From: an uncultured Acidobacteriaceae bacterium
Lineage (GTDB): Bacteria; Acidobacteriota; Terriglobia; Terriglobales; Acidobacteriaceae
NCBI GenBank assembly: GCA_903842065.1
Contig: CAIMKZ010000005.1
Coordinates: 1-64,000, forward strand
Direction: 5' to 3'
DNA: 64,000 nucleotides
Under the pieces are notes generated by a model that did not search any database, was not told the DNA's origin, and saw only the letters and a list, made by a program, of their open reading frames with translations. How positions within the stretch are numbered: the stretch's first letter is position 1; every line of letters starts with the position of its first letter. Shown here piece after piece: positions 44,441 through 52,532 of the stretch. A program made the translations under genes and the position numbers.

Positions 44441-44512
44441 GATTTGCTGACAGATTTTGACTTGCGGACTGATTTTGACTTGCTGACTAATATTGATTTA
44501 CTGGCATATTCA
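44441..44512. repeat. 18-bp tandem repeat, about four units
   Basis: Units read GATTTGCTGACAGATTTT, GACTTGCGGACTGATTTT, GACTTGCTGACTAATATT and a decayed fourth. The period of 18 keeps reading frames open on both strands, but no gene signal supports translation. It sits just beyond the stop of the minus-strand gene at 44529. Confidence 0.75.
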
Positions 44513-44528
44513 GACGCAACGCGCAAGA

Positions 44529-45158
44529 CTACTTGCCTTTTGCCCCCGTCAGCTTGAAGGAGTCGAAGAAGTGGCTCACATCGGACTCGCGGCGGGCGCT
44601 TGAGGAGTTGAACGCAGTCATCAGGAAGTAGAGTCTGCGGCCGGAGACGATGAGGCGGCCGTTGAATATGCCGCCGTTCGAGTTCCGCCCGGCAAAGTCG
44701 CGCACGGTAAGGCCGTTGTGCGTGCTCTCGATCTCAGACACCAGAGTCGTTTGCGTCCGCGAAAGAGCGCCGTCGCGGGCGTTGTCCAGCGTCAGCTTCG
44801 CATTCTGGGCCGAGGCGCGCATCACCGGAGGCTCGTCTGCCCAGGCAATCGAGAACGAGGTCGTCGAGTCCGGGTAGGCGTAGATCATCTCCACCTGGTC
44901 GACCATGCCCTTGTCGCCGTAGGCGGGAACGGTGATCTGCTTGGTTCCGGTCGGCATTTCGACGGTAAAGCCGTCGGGCGTGCGATCCATCTGCGCCCAG
45001 TTGATCTGCGCCGGCGCGCTCCTCGGCGCGGAATCCGGCGTCGTGCTCGTGTCGGCCGGAGCCGGAGACACGAGTCCCAGATCCTGCCGGTGCCAGTAGA
45101 TATAGAGGGCGCCAAGAAGCAGGATTCCGCCGAGCACGATGTAGTACCAGCGCTTCAC
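44529..45158 (-). CDS. Membrane-anchored protein of unknown function
   Basis: The product has a single N-terminal transmembrane helix (RWYYIVLGGILLLGALYIYW) followed by a Pro/Ser/Thr-rich linker (PAPADTSTTPDSAPRSAP) and a folded domain of about 150 residues. That domain includes DGFTVEMPTGTK, TSFSIAWADEPP, DFAGRNSNGGIFNGRLIVSGRRLYFLM and SHFFDSFKL. This pattern recurs in acidobacterial exported proteins of unknown role. The start is uncertain: I choose GTG at 45158, just before the membrane helix. An ATG at 45209 would add a Cys-rich leader that looks unlikely. Confidence 0.6.
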   Translation of the reverse strand: MKRWYYIVLGGILLLGALYIYWHRQDLGLVSPAPADTSTTPDSAPRSAPAQINWAQMDRTPDGFTVEMPTGTKQITVPAYGDKGMVDQVEMIYAYPDSTTSFSIAWADEPPVMRASAQNAKLTLDNARDGALSRTQTTLVSEIESTHNGLTVRDFAGRNSNGGIFNGRLIVSGRRLYFLMTAFNSSSARRESDVSHFFDSFKLTGAKGK

Positions 45159-45525
45159 AGCTTCGAGTTTGCATGGATAACCCTTCTGGATGCAACAACA
45201 AAAGAACATTCCCGTTGCGGAAAGGTGTTCGATGTGTAATAAAAATCGGGAACCAACAGTACCGCAATATGGTGCAATCGCGTACTTTTCTTGATCTTTA
45301 CGCCAGATGGTGCATCATATACCTAACATGCAGAGGCTTCCCCGATGAACTACCTTCCTCGTAAGGCAACCCGTCCCTACTGAAGGTCCGCAAGGACCTC
45401 TCCTCAAAACATCCCCTTGGATTCCCCTCCTATCTGCCTCTCAAGCGGGCCTGCCGGAAGGCAGGCCCATATGCTTTCTGCCCGGATTTTTCTCCACGCG
45501 CTGTTGACCGCCTAAAATCAGAGGT
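45159..45525. ncRNA. Intergenic region with two GNRA-capped hairpins; candidate small RNA
   Basis: No gene is visible in these 367 bases. Two hairpins stand out: AGGTCC-GCAA-GGACCT (45384-45399) and GGGCCTGCC-GGAA-GGCAGGCCC (45447-45468). Both are closed by GNRA tetraloops if transcribed on the plus strand. Between them is a pyrimidine-rich stretch with repeated CCTCC-like motifs that could pair with Shine-Dalgarno sequences. No convincing promoter or U-tract was found, so transcription is only a possibility. Confidence 0.3.
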
Positions 45526-46623
45526 GTGAAGCGGCTTCCTAAATCCTCCAGCCCCGGAAAAACTGCCTCCAAGGTCGCCAGCCGCGATCTTCCGGTTCGC
45601 GAACTTACGGATCTCGACGCGTTTTATGCGCTCGGCGGACTCACGCGCGCTGTCCGCGTTGCCGGCCGCGTTCGAAGGAAGAAGACACCCGAAGCATCGG
45701 CAGACGAACTCCGCATCCGCGCAGCCACGCCGCGCAAAGCAGCAAACGGCGTCGAGTGGCTTCCGGTTCCCGGCTGGGAACTTCCCTGGCTTTGGGCCGG
45801 CTTCTCCACCCGCAAGGGCGGAGTGAGCCGCGCATACTGCGCCGACGATGCACCGGGCGAGATGAACCTGGGCTTCACCACCGCCGACGATCGCGCCGCC
45901 GTAGAAGCCAACCGGAGGCTGCTGGCAGAGGCAGTTACAGGCGATTCCGTAACGCCGGTAACCGTCGTTCGGCAGTTCCACTCAAACCTGGTAGTTCTTG
46001 CAGGCAGCGGCGAAGCCGCCCGCGAGCGCCCGCGCAAGGCCGACGGCATCTTCACGCGCGAGCACGGATTCCTCATCGGCGTTCAGGTGGCCGACTGCAT
46101 TCCGGTTCTCGTAGTCGACCGGCGCAAGAAGATCGTCGCAGCCATTCACGCAGGCTGGCGCGGAACCGTGCAGCGCATCGTGGAGTCGAGCATTGGGCAG
46201 ATGCAGATGGAGTTCGGCTGCCGTCCTTCGGACCTGATCGCCGCGATCGGACCCGGAATCGGTCCCTGCTGCTATGCGGTGGGCGAAGAGGTTGTCTCGG
46301 AGTTCAACTCGCAGTTCGCCTACGCGGACTCGCTCTTCCACGAGGTCTACGACGAGGAGCCGGTAAGGCTCAGGTATCCGATGCTCTTCCTCACCCAGCG
46401 CGCGCCGGGCCACTCCCCGATCGGACCCCAGATTCACCTGGACCTGGTTGAAGCCAACCGCAGACAACTCGTGGCAGCGGGATTAAAGGCGAAGGCGATC
46501 CAGGTCGTAGGCGGCTGCACCATGTGCCAGCCCGAGCTGTTCTTCTCGCACCGCGGATCGCGCGGCCACGCCGGACGCATGATGGCGGTGGTGGGAATCA
46601 GAGGGACGGGGAAGCGGAGTTAG
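45526..46623 (+). CDS. pgeF: Laccase-domain purine nucleosidase/polyphenol oxidase family protein (YfiH)
   Basis: The C-terminal ~270 residues are the YfiH/PgeF fold. Zinc ligands are the His in VVRQFHSN, the Cys in GVQVADCIPVL and the His in AIHAGWRGT, and GPGIGPCCYAVG and CTMCQPELFFSHR complete the signature. Members act on adenosine, inosine or UDP-MurNAc variants and are linked to peptidoglycan editing. This protein is 365 residues, with about 90 extra N-terminal residues rich in basic and Ala/Arg residues; the family norm is about 240. The start GTG at 45526 is the only start in a long open stretch, so the true start may be further in. It ends convergent with and overlapping the DUF2062 gene by 4 bases. 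Confidence 0.88.
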   Translation: MKRLPKSSSPGKTASKVASRDLPVRELTDLDAFYALGGLTRAVRVAGRVRRKKTPEASADELRIRAATPRKAANGVEWLPVPGWELPWLWAGFSTRKGGVSRAYCADDAPGEMNLGFTTADDRAAVEANRRLLAEAVTGDSVTPVTVVRQFHSNLVVLAGSGEAARERPRKADGIFTREHGFLIGVQVADCIPVLVVDRRKKIVAAIHAGWRGTVQRIVESSIGQMQMEFGCRPSDLIAAIGPGIGPCCYAVGEEVVSEFNSQFAYADSLFHEVYDEEPVRLRYPMLFLTQRAPGHSPIGPQIHLDLVEANRRQLVAAGLKAKAIQVVGGCTMCQPELFFSHRGSRGHAGRMMAVVGIRGTGKRS

Positions 46624-47084
46624 TCGCCGGCTTCGGCTTGCCGGGGCATCACGCGCTTTAATCCAACCATCAGCACGGCGGCCATGATCGCGCCAACCGG
46701 AACTGCCACCAGCAGCCAACCCAGCAGCGCCTCGCAGGCCAGCGAACCCATGCGGACCGTGGCTTCAAACATCGACGCATGGATCAGCGCGCCCGGCGAA
46801 ACCGCCGGCGCGCTGGCTGCGCTGGCTTTTGCGCCCAGACGAACAAATGGCACAATCAGCGCCAGTTGAAAGGGCATGGCCAGATAGTTGGCAGCCTGAA
46901 TGGCGGGCAGGTTGAGCCCCAGCGCGAGGGCCAGCGCGGTGCATAGCAGAGTGGTAGTGCCGACCACCGGCAGACAGCCGATGGTGAATCCCAGCGCGAG
47001 CGTGACGGCGAGCCGGCGGGGAGAGATTCCCAGCCGCAGCCAGCCCACGATCTTTTGCCTGAGATTTTGGCGTTTCATTCGCAT
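46620..47084 (-). CDS. DUF2062 membrane protein
   Basis: The 154-residue protein matches DUF2062. It has a basic N-terminus (RQKIVGWLRLGISPRRLA), VTLALGFTIGCLPVVGTTTLL, LNLPAIQAANYLAMPFQLALIVPFVRLG and a final hydrophobic helix (LLGWLLVAVPVGAIMAAVLMVGL). The motif G-x4-P-x2-G-x-[QT]-T is conserved in the family, whose role is unknown. Some members are fused to glycosyltransferases. Three to four membrane helices are expected. It converges on pgeF with a 4-base overlap. Confidence 0.85.
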   Translation of the reverse strand: MRMKRQNLRQKIVGWLRLGISPRRLAVTLALGFTIGCLPVVGTTTLLCTALALALGLNLPAIQAANYLAMPFQLALIVPFVRLGAKASAASAPAVSPGALIHASMFEATVRMGSLACEALLGWLLVAVPVGAIMAAVLMVGLKRVMPRQAEAGD

Positions 47085-47221
47085 GCCCTGCCCAACTTTA
47101 CCATCGGCTATTTAGATGATGGCATGATGAACGAAGTTGTCAAATGTGCGGGAACCAAACACATCCATCACCTTCGTACCTTTATCCGGCTCTCCGCGCC
47201 CTGCGATACACTGACAATCGA

Positions 47222-47731
47222 ATGAGGATATTCGGCATCGACTGCGGCACTGAGGTGACCGGCTTCGGCGTTGTGGAGACGGTTGAGTCTGTGCGCGAGA
47301 TGCGGCTTGAGTGCCTGGCCTTCGGCGGCATACGGCTCAGCAAGAGCCTGACCACGGCCGAACGGCTCAACTTTATCTTCAACGCGCTCACTGCCGAACT
47401 CGAACGCTGGCAGCCGGACGCCGTAGCTATCGAAGAGGTCTTCTACTCGGTGAACGCCAAATCGGCACTCAAACTCGGGCAGGTTCGCGGCGTAGCGCTG
47501 CTCTGTGCATCGCGGCTGGGGTTCCCGATCGCCGAGTACGCGCCGCTCAAGATCAAGTCCAGCGTAGTCGGTTACGGGCTGGCCCAGAAGGAACAGGTGC
47601 AGTTCATGGTGGCGCGGCTTCTCAATCTCGATGCCGTGCCCGAGCCCGCCGACGCGGCCGATGCACTGGCCATCGCCATCTGCCACATTCACACCGCCCA
47701 GACGCTTGCGGCGCAGGAGGCGGCACGATGA
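47222..47731 (+). CDS. ruvC: Holliday junction resolvase RuvC
   Basis: RuvC cuts Holliday junctions during recombinational repair. The 169-residue protein shows all four acidic residues of the active site: D7 in FGIDCG, E71 in AIEEVFY, D144 and D147 in EPADAADALAIAICH. The DNA-contact segment NAKSALKLGQVRGVALL is also present. ATG at 47222 is chosen because FGIDCGT sits at the correct distance; upstream codons are non-coding. The stop overlaps the ATG of the next gene (ATGA), so the two are cotranslated. ruvA and ruvB are not in the window. Confidence 0.95.
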   Translation: MRIFGIDCGTEVTGFGVVETVESVREMRLECLAFGGIRLSKSLTTAERLNFIFNALTAELERWQPDAVAIEEVFYSVNAKSALKLGQVRGVALLCASRLGFPIAEYAPLKIKSSVVGYGLAQKEQVQFMVARLLNLDAVPEPADAADALAIAICHIHTAQTLAAQEAAR

Positions 47732-48402
47732 GGCGTTTGTGCGGAGCGCTGCTTTCCGCAGCCGTGCTGTCGAGCCTCAGTTGGGGCCAGACAGCGACAG
47801 TACACGCGCCCGAGCCTGCCGTTATGGTGGAGTTCAGCAATCCCGGCCTTTCGCCCTCGCACTGGCTGCTGACGATTCAGCCCGGAGGCGCGGCCCACTT
47901 CCACTCGGAGATGACAGGTCCCGAACCGACCGAGAAGGGCAAGCTGCGCACCCCGGGCATCGATCGCGACATCCAGCTCAGCGCTACCTTTGCCGCATCG
48001 GTATTTCAGACCGCCGGCCAGCACTCCTACTTCAATGAGAACTGCGAGAGCCACCTGAAAGTGGCCTTTCAGGGAACCAAGACACTGAGCTACTACGGAC
48101 CCGAGGGCAGGGGTTCCTGCGCGTTCAACTACTCGCGGGACCGTGAGATCCAGGCCCTGGGCGACAGCTTTCTTGGCGTGGCCGAGACGGTGATCGAAGG
48201 CGCGCGCCTTGAGACGCTGCTTCAGCACGATCCGCTGGGTCTGGACAAGGAGATTTCGGCGCTGGCCGATGCGGCTCAGAGCGGCCGCGCCCAGCAGTTG
48301 TGCGCCATCCGGCCGATCCTGGAGCGGCTGGTGAAAGACGAGCGGGTTCTCGACATCGTGCGCAAGCGGGCCCGCGCGCTGCTGGCGCAGGCCAGTTCTT
48401 AG
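47728..48402 (+). CDS. Secreted protein of unknown function, coupled to ruvC
   Basis: The 224-residue product has a signal peptide (RRLCGALLSAAVLSSLSWGQ) and a mature domain with SPSHWLLTIQPGGAAHFHSEM, AASVFQTAGQHSYFNENCESH and RAQQLCAIRPILERLVKDERV. Four cysteines are present. I recognise the general style of acidobacterial exported hypotheticals but no named family. It overlaps the ruvC stop by 4 bases, so it is in the same operon, although a functional link to recombination is not expected. Confidence 0.65.
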   Translation: MRRLCGALLSAAVLSSLSWGQTATVHAPEPAVMVEFSNPGLSPSHWLLTIQPGGAAHFHSEMTGPEPTEKGKLRTPGIDRDIQLSATFAASVFQTAGQHSYFNENCESHLKVAFQGTKTLSYYGPEGRGSCAFNYSRDREIQALGDSFLGVAETVIEGARLETLLQHDPLGLDKEISALADAAQSGRAQQLCAIRPILERLVKDERVLDIVRKRARALLAQASS

Positions 48403-48451
48403 CGGCAGAGCTGCTTTCCCGCGCGCACCGCGGCACTTATGAAATCGAAAA

Positions 48452-49465
48452 TTAATGGCTGAGCAGAGACTCGTTGCCGAGGATGCGGTAGAGCGTCGAG
48501 CGCGAGATCTCGAGCTGGCGCGCGGCGCGCAGCTTGTTGCCCCGGTTCAGGTCGAGAACGTACTGGACGTGCTGTCGGATGACGGCGTCGAGGGTGAGAT
48601 CGGACGAGCGCGCGGCGGCCCCGGGAGGCGGGAATCCGGCAGCGGCAGGCGGGCCAAAGTCCGCAGGCATGGGCTCGGAGAGCGCCAGATCGGCCGGGCG
48701 AATAACTCCGTTGGCAGCTTCGAGAAGCGCCGCTTCCAGCACGCTCGCCAGCTCGCGCACATTGCCCGGCCAGTTGTGCTGCAACAGCCGAGCCAGAGCA
48801 CCGGGACCGAGTGACACGGGCCGCTGCTGGTAGCGCTGACACAACTTGTCCAAAAGATACTGCGCCAGCGGCGAGATATCTTCCCGCCTCTGGCGCAGCG
48901 GAGGAATGGCGAAGCGAATCGCGGTAAGCCGGAAGGCAAGATCGGGAAGAAGTATCCCCTGACCGGCCATCTGCCGCAGCGAGGTCTGTGACGATGCCAG
49001 CACAACTGCCCGGCCCGCCGGACGGTCCTGCAAACTCTTCAGAACTCCGAGCAGAAGGTTTTGCCCCGGAGGCGCTAGAAGATCAACCCGGTCCAGATAG
49101 GTGTAACCCACCAGCGTCGAGGGGTCCGCGTCGGTCGCAAGCCATTCTCTGGCGTCCCGGCGCTGGAAGGCCGTTCCCGTAAGCGGAGACCGGGTGTAGA
49201 GATACCGGGCCAGCGTCTGCTTACCCACTCCCGATTCCCCTTCGATTGCGGCGATCTGCAAGTGCGGGCCAGCCATGTCGGCCTGCATCAGCAACTTGCG
49301 CCAGGCCGTGCTGACTCCGACTACTTCCTGGTGCGCCAGATCCACCAGCGACAATCCCGAGCCCGGTGCGGAGACGGGGAACCTGGCGGAGTAATGGGCT
49401 GCGTTCGGCATGGATCCAAGAAGCCTCGTCTCGAGATTGTTTGCGGTCCCTGTTTCAGGGCTCAC
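48452..49465 (-). CDS. Degenerate sigma-54-activator-like AAA+ protein with Fis HTH
   Basis: The 337-residue protein is a bacterial enhancer-binding-protein relative. Its AAA+ core has Walker A GESGVGKQ (76-83), the sensor/arginine-finger region LPDLAFRLTAIRFAIPPLRQRREDI, and LLQHNWPGNVREL. A C-terminal Fis helix-turn-helix reads NKLRAARQLEISRSTLYRIL. Unlike true activators it lacks the GAFTGA loop that touches sigma-54; the segment between Walker A and B is short. Walker B reads YLDR instead of FLDE, so the catalytic Glu is Arg126. It probably binds DNA and perhaps ATP but does not drive sigma-54. The first codon is GTG (49465); ATG at 49411 is an alternative. Confidence 0.78.
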   Translation of the reverse strand: MSPETGTANNLETRLLGSMPNAAHYSARFPVSAPGSGLSLVDLAHQEVVGVSTAWRKLLMQADMAGPHLQIAAIEGESGVGKQTLARYLYTRSPLTGTAFQRRDAREWLATDADPSTLVGYTYLDRVDLLAPPGQNLLLGVLKSLQDRPAGRAVVLASSQTSLRQMAGQGILLPDLAFRLTAIRFAIPPLRQRREDISPLAQYLLDKLCQRYQQRPVSLGPGALARLLQHNWPGNVRELASVLEAALLEAANGVIRPADLALSEPMPADFGPPAAAGFPPPGAAARSSDLTLDAVIRQHVQYVLDLNRGNKLRAARQLEISRSTLYRILGNESLLSH

Positions 49466-49657
49466 GGTTGCTTCATCGGCCCTCCCCGGAAAAACATGAA
49501 CCTGTTGAATCGACTGCTATTTCATCCCCTCTCTTCCACGACTTAGGCTTACTCCGCCCTCGCAAAATTGGTGATCCCAATCACAATTAGCCCCGCCCCC
49601 GGCAAGCTAACCTCAATTCGAAGGATCTTACGAATCTCATTCCGGAGCTTTTCCACA

Positions 49658-49912
49658 ATGCCTTTTGTAGTTACAGACAAGTGTAAGAAGGACTATCGCT
49701 GCGTCGACGAGTGCCCCATCGGCGCCATCGCCCCCAGGGCTGGCGATCCGGCCGCAGATGCCGTCTCCCAGGTCTACATCGATCCGGAATCCTGCATCGA
49801 GTGCGGTGCTTGCGCCGGGGTCTGCGAGTTCGACGCAATCAAGCGCGATGAAGATCTCGCTCCCGAAGAGGCGCACTTTGCGGCTGCCAACGCGGAGTAC
49901 TTCCAGAAGTAG
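49658..49912 (+). CDS. Ferredoxin, seven-cysteine [3Fe-4S][4Fe-4S] type
   Basis: The 84-residue protein contains C9, C15 and C19 (DKCKKDYRCVDECP) and C46, C49, C52 and C56 (CIECGACAGVC). The first group lacks one cysteine of the C-x2-C-x2-C-x3-C pattern, so I expect a [3Fe-4S] or differently ligated cluster there and a regular [4Fe-4S] cluster in the second. It would be a small cytoplasmic electron carrier. GGAG lies 11 bases before the ATG. It stands alone; no partner oxidoreductase is adjacent. Confidence 0.9.
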   Translation: MPFVVTDKCKKDYRCVDECPIGAIAPRAGDPAADAVSQVYIDPESCIECGACAGVCEFDAIKRDEDLAPEEAHFAAANAEYFQK

Positions 49913-50090
49913 CCGCCTCGCGCGTCCGCGCATAAGTCCAATGAATTCAAGGCTTCTCAGGCTGCCCGGCGCACGCGCCGGCAGCACGGGAAGCCCGCGT
50001 GCGCTGTTTCGGCCGAATGGCGAAAAGCACGGGCATCGAATGCAGCGTCGAACAGGCGGGCTGATCTACACTCATCGAGAGACACCTCTC

Positions 50091-51131
50091 ATGAGGCATG
50101 CGCTTTTGAAACTGCTCCACCGTCCCATCTTCTTCGCCGTGGTTTTGTCCTTCTCGCTTATGCCTGCCCTTCGCGCGCAGACCCCCCGCAGCACTCCCGC
50201 GCCCGCGGGCCTTCCCACGGTCCCGGTAACGCTTGAGGAGCGCCGCGCCGCCCTCGTCCAGGTGGAGCGCGACTACTGGGAGAACCTGCTCAAGCACTCG
50301 CCCGAGCTGGCCACTCTGCTCGGCGACGGCAAATGGAACGATCAGCTCAGCGTGTATACCGCGTCGGCTTACAACGAAGCGCTCAGCCGCGAGCAGGCCT
50401 ATCTGTTGCAGTTGGCGGTGATCGATCCCGCCGGCATGACCAGCGAAGAGGCCGCCCGGCTCAACGCCCTCAACCAGCGCTTCGAGCTGGATCAGAAAGA
50501 CGCCGCACTTAAGCCCTGGCAGACGCCGGTCACCGCCGCGGCCAGCTTTGTCGAGACCTATCCCGTGCTGGCTACCATTCTTCCCTGTGCCACGGCGAAG
50601 GACTATGAGGACTGGAACGCCCGGCTCCGCGCGCTGCCTGAAGCTATCGAGCAGGCCACCGAGGCCATGACCATCGGCATCGAAGAGGGCCGCACGCCCT
50701 CACGGCAAGTGGTCGAAAGGGCCATCGAAGAGGTTTCCGCCCTGACCAGCCACAAACCGGAGGAATCGCTGCTGGCCGCGCCGCTCAGCACTTTTCCGGC
50801 AAGCGTCAGCGATATCGACCGGGAGCGCATCCGCGCCCAGATGCTGGAAACGATCGGCAAGCAGGTTCAGCCAGCCTATATGCGCCTTGAGCACTTTCTC
50901 AAGACCAGCTATCTGCCCGCAGCCGGCCGCGGCCGCGTCTCGGACGGAACTCACGAGGCCCAGTTGCTGGCGGCCGTACTCGATCTGCGCGATCAGGCAC
51001 AGAAGTCGCTCGGCGCAAGGTTCAGCCCGGCAGCGTTTTCCAATGCGGTACGGCGAGAGGCCATGCTTTCGATTCCCGCCTTTGTGGAGCGCATGGACGC
51101 CTGGATTCGCACCCAGACTGCGGCCCGGTAG
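50091..51131 (+). CDS. Shortened DUF885 family protein, probably non-catalytic
   Basis: The 346-residue protein has a signal peptide (to LRAQ, residue ~30) and the N-terminal helical part of DUF885 proteins (DYWENLLKHSPELATLLGDGKWND, SREQAYLLQL, FSPAAF...). The last stretch (SLGARFSPAAFSNAVRREAMLSIPAFVERMDAW) corresponds to the very C-terminus of typical ~590-residue members. The central segment with the HE-x-x-PGHH-type metal site is absent and the frame is unbroken. The likely result is an exported helical protein that cannot be a metallopeptidase. ATG at 50091 is chosen because the signal peptide begins there. Confidence 0.7.
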   Translation: MRHALLKLLHRPIFFAVVLSFSLMPALRAQTPRSTPAPAGLPTVPVTLEERRAALVQVERDYWENLLKHSPELATLLGDGKWNDQLSVYTASAYNEALSREQAYLLQLAVIDPAGMTSEEAARLNALNQRFELDQKDAALKPWQTPVTAAASFVETYPVLATILPCATAKDYEDWNARLRALPEAIEQATEAMTIGIEEGRTPSRQVVERAIEEVSALTSHKPEESLLAAPLSTFPASVSDIDRERIRAQMLETIGKQVQPAYMRLEHFLKTSYLPAAGRGRVSDGTHEAQLLAAVLDLRDQAQKSLGARFSPAAFSNAVRREAMLSIPAFVERMDAWIRTQTAAR

Positions 51132-51279
51132 CCCCCGGAATGGGGGCAAAATCGAGGCAGCAGGCACAGACGCCCCCCCCCGCTCCTGATATCCTTTTCT
51201 ACGATCTGGGAAAAATCGCTCTGCCCGGAAAACATGGGAAAAACTGTTGTCCGGAGCTGAGTCTGGCTGGAGTTATCGA

Positions 51280-52470
51280 ATGAAACGTCTGTTTGGATTT
51301 GTAGCCCTGGCGGCCCTGGCCGCAGCGAGCCTGCACGCGCAGGCCGTCAACACCACCGTCTGCGATGTGCTCAAGAACCCCGCCGCCTTTGACGGCAAGA
51401 TGGTCACCATCAAGGGCACCGTCGTAGCCGGTTACGACCAGTTCGTGATCAGCGACGGAAACTGCGCCCAGGATGTCAACGGCATCTGGCTGGATTACCC
51501 GACAGGGTCCAAGGTCAAGTCCGGTCCCATCTCCGCCGTGCAGCTTACCCCGGCAAAGAACTTTGCCGGAACGCTTGCTGCCGCCAACCGCGCGCCCGTC
51601 ACGCTGCTCAAAGATAAGCTCTTCAAGCAGTTCGACTCGGCGCTTACGGCGATGCACAACACCACGTCGCTGTGCCTGGGCTGCATGCGCTATTCGGTAA
51701 CGGCGACTCTGACCGGCCGGCTCGACGGCGTCAAAGAGCCCTACCTGACGCGTAAAGGAGACAAGATCGTCGGCCTCGGCGGCTTCGGCAACATGAACGC
51801 CTATCCTGCCCGGCTGGTGATCGCCTCGGTCGCCGATGTGGCCCAGAAAGAGATCGACTTCTCGGCTACCGATGCCGCGGTCAAGGCGCTTGAGAAGGCG
51901 CAGAGCTCCAACGCACCTCCGCCGGGACCGGGCGCGGCCATGCAGTCGGGCGCATTGAGCTTTAGCGACGCCATCACGTTGGCCAACAAGCTGATCGCGA
52001 ACATGGCCGAGAATCCGCTCACGATCCAGCTCAAGAAGGACATGGATGGATTGCCAAAGCCCAAGGAACTGAACGGCGTCACCCTTGAGACCGGCACGGC
52101 CAACGAGGTTCCGGCCGGCGAGGCCGCGCCTGGGGCGGTGGACTCGCCAGACGGCGTGCTCTACACCATCACCATCAACCGCGACCGGCTCCCCGGAAAC
52201 GCAGTCATGGTGGCCGTCACGCATGCATCGCAGCACGTCGCCGACCTGCGCACGCCTCCGCCGGGCAATGAGATGGCCCCGGCCCTCATTCTTGAGAACA
52301 ACTCGTGGGCTGTGACCTCGACGCTGGCAATCTTTTCCGGCGAGAAAACAATCACCGTGTCGGGCGGCACTATGCTCTGGAACACCCTCTGGCCGGCGGA
52401 TAGCCGCGTGGAGAACATGCAGAAGGCCCTTGCCGACTTCCTCAGCAAGGAAGAGATGTTCAACAAGTAG
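51280..52470 (+). CDS. Secreted protein of unknown function with N-terminal C..L..P..G domain
   Basis: This 396-residue protein has a signal peptide (KRLFGFVALAALAAASLHAQ). An N-terminal domain begins CDVLKNPAAFDGKMVTIKG and has further cysteines (GNCAQ, SLCLGCMRYSV). The same opening pattern occurs in the secreted protein at 43765. A Pro/Gly-rich linker (SSNAPPPGPGAAMQSG) leads to a second domain (~260-396) with LYTITINRDRLPGNAVMVAVTH and a final amphipathic helix. I cannot name the second domain. A strong terminator follows. The chosen ATG directly starts the signal peptide. Confidence 0.6.
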   Translation: MKRLFGFVALAALAAASLHAQAVNTTVCDVLKNPAAFDGKMVTIKGTVVAGYDQFVISDGNCAQDVNGIWLDYPTGSKVKSGPISAVQLTPAKNFAGTLAAANRAPVTLLKDKLFKQFDSALTAMHNTTSLCLGCMRYSVTATLTGRLDGVKEPYLTRKGDKIVGLGGFGNMNAYPARLVIASVADVAQKEIDFSATDAAVKALEKAQSSNAPPPGPGAAMQSGALSFSDAITLANKLIANMAENPLTIQLKKDMDGLPKPKELNGVTLETGTANEVPAGEAAPGAVDSPDGVLYTITINRDRLPGNAVMVAVTHASQHVADLRTPPPGNEMAPALILENNSWAVTSTLAIFSGEKTITVSGGTMLWNTLWPADSRVENMQKALADFLSKEEMFNK

Positions 52471-52483
52471 CCCGAAAGAAACA

Positions 52484-52527
52484 AATGGCGCGGTTCCCAT
52501 AGCGGGGACCGCGCCATTCCTTTTTTT
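52484..52527. terminator. Rho-independent terminator
   Basis: Stem AATGGCGCGGTTCCC against GGGGACCGCGCCATT (one G-T/mismatch near the loop), then CCTTTTTTT. It follows the stop at 52470 by 13 bases and also lies just beyond the minus-strand nuclease gene, so it can serve both. Confidence 0.88.
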
Positions 52528-52532
52528 GCGGG

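Noticed and set aside
44243..44557. 104-residue plus-strand frame with FDLLTDFDLRTDFDLL repeats
   Set aside because: It is produced by the 18-base tandem repeat and hairpins; the opposite strand is also open. No start signal supports it.
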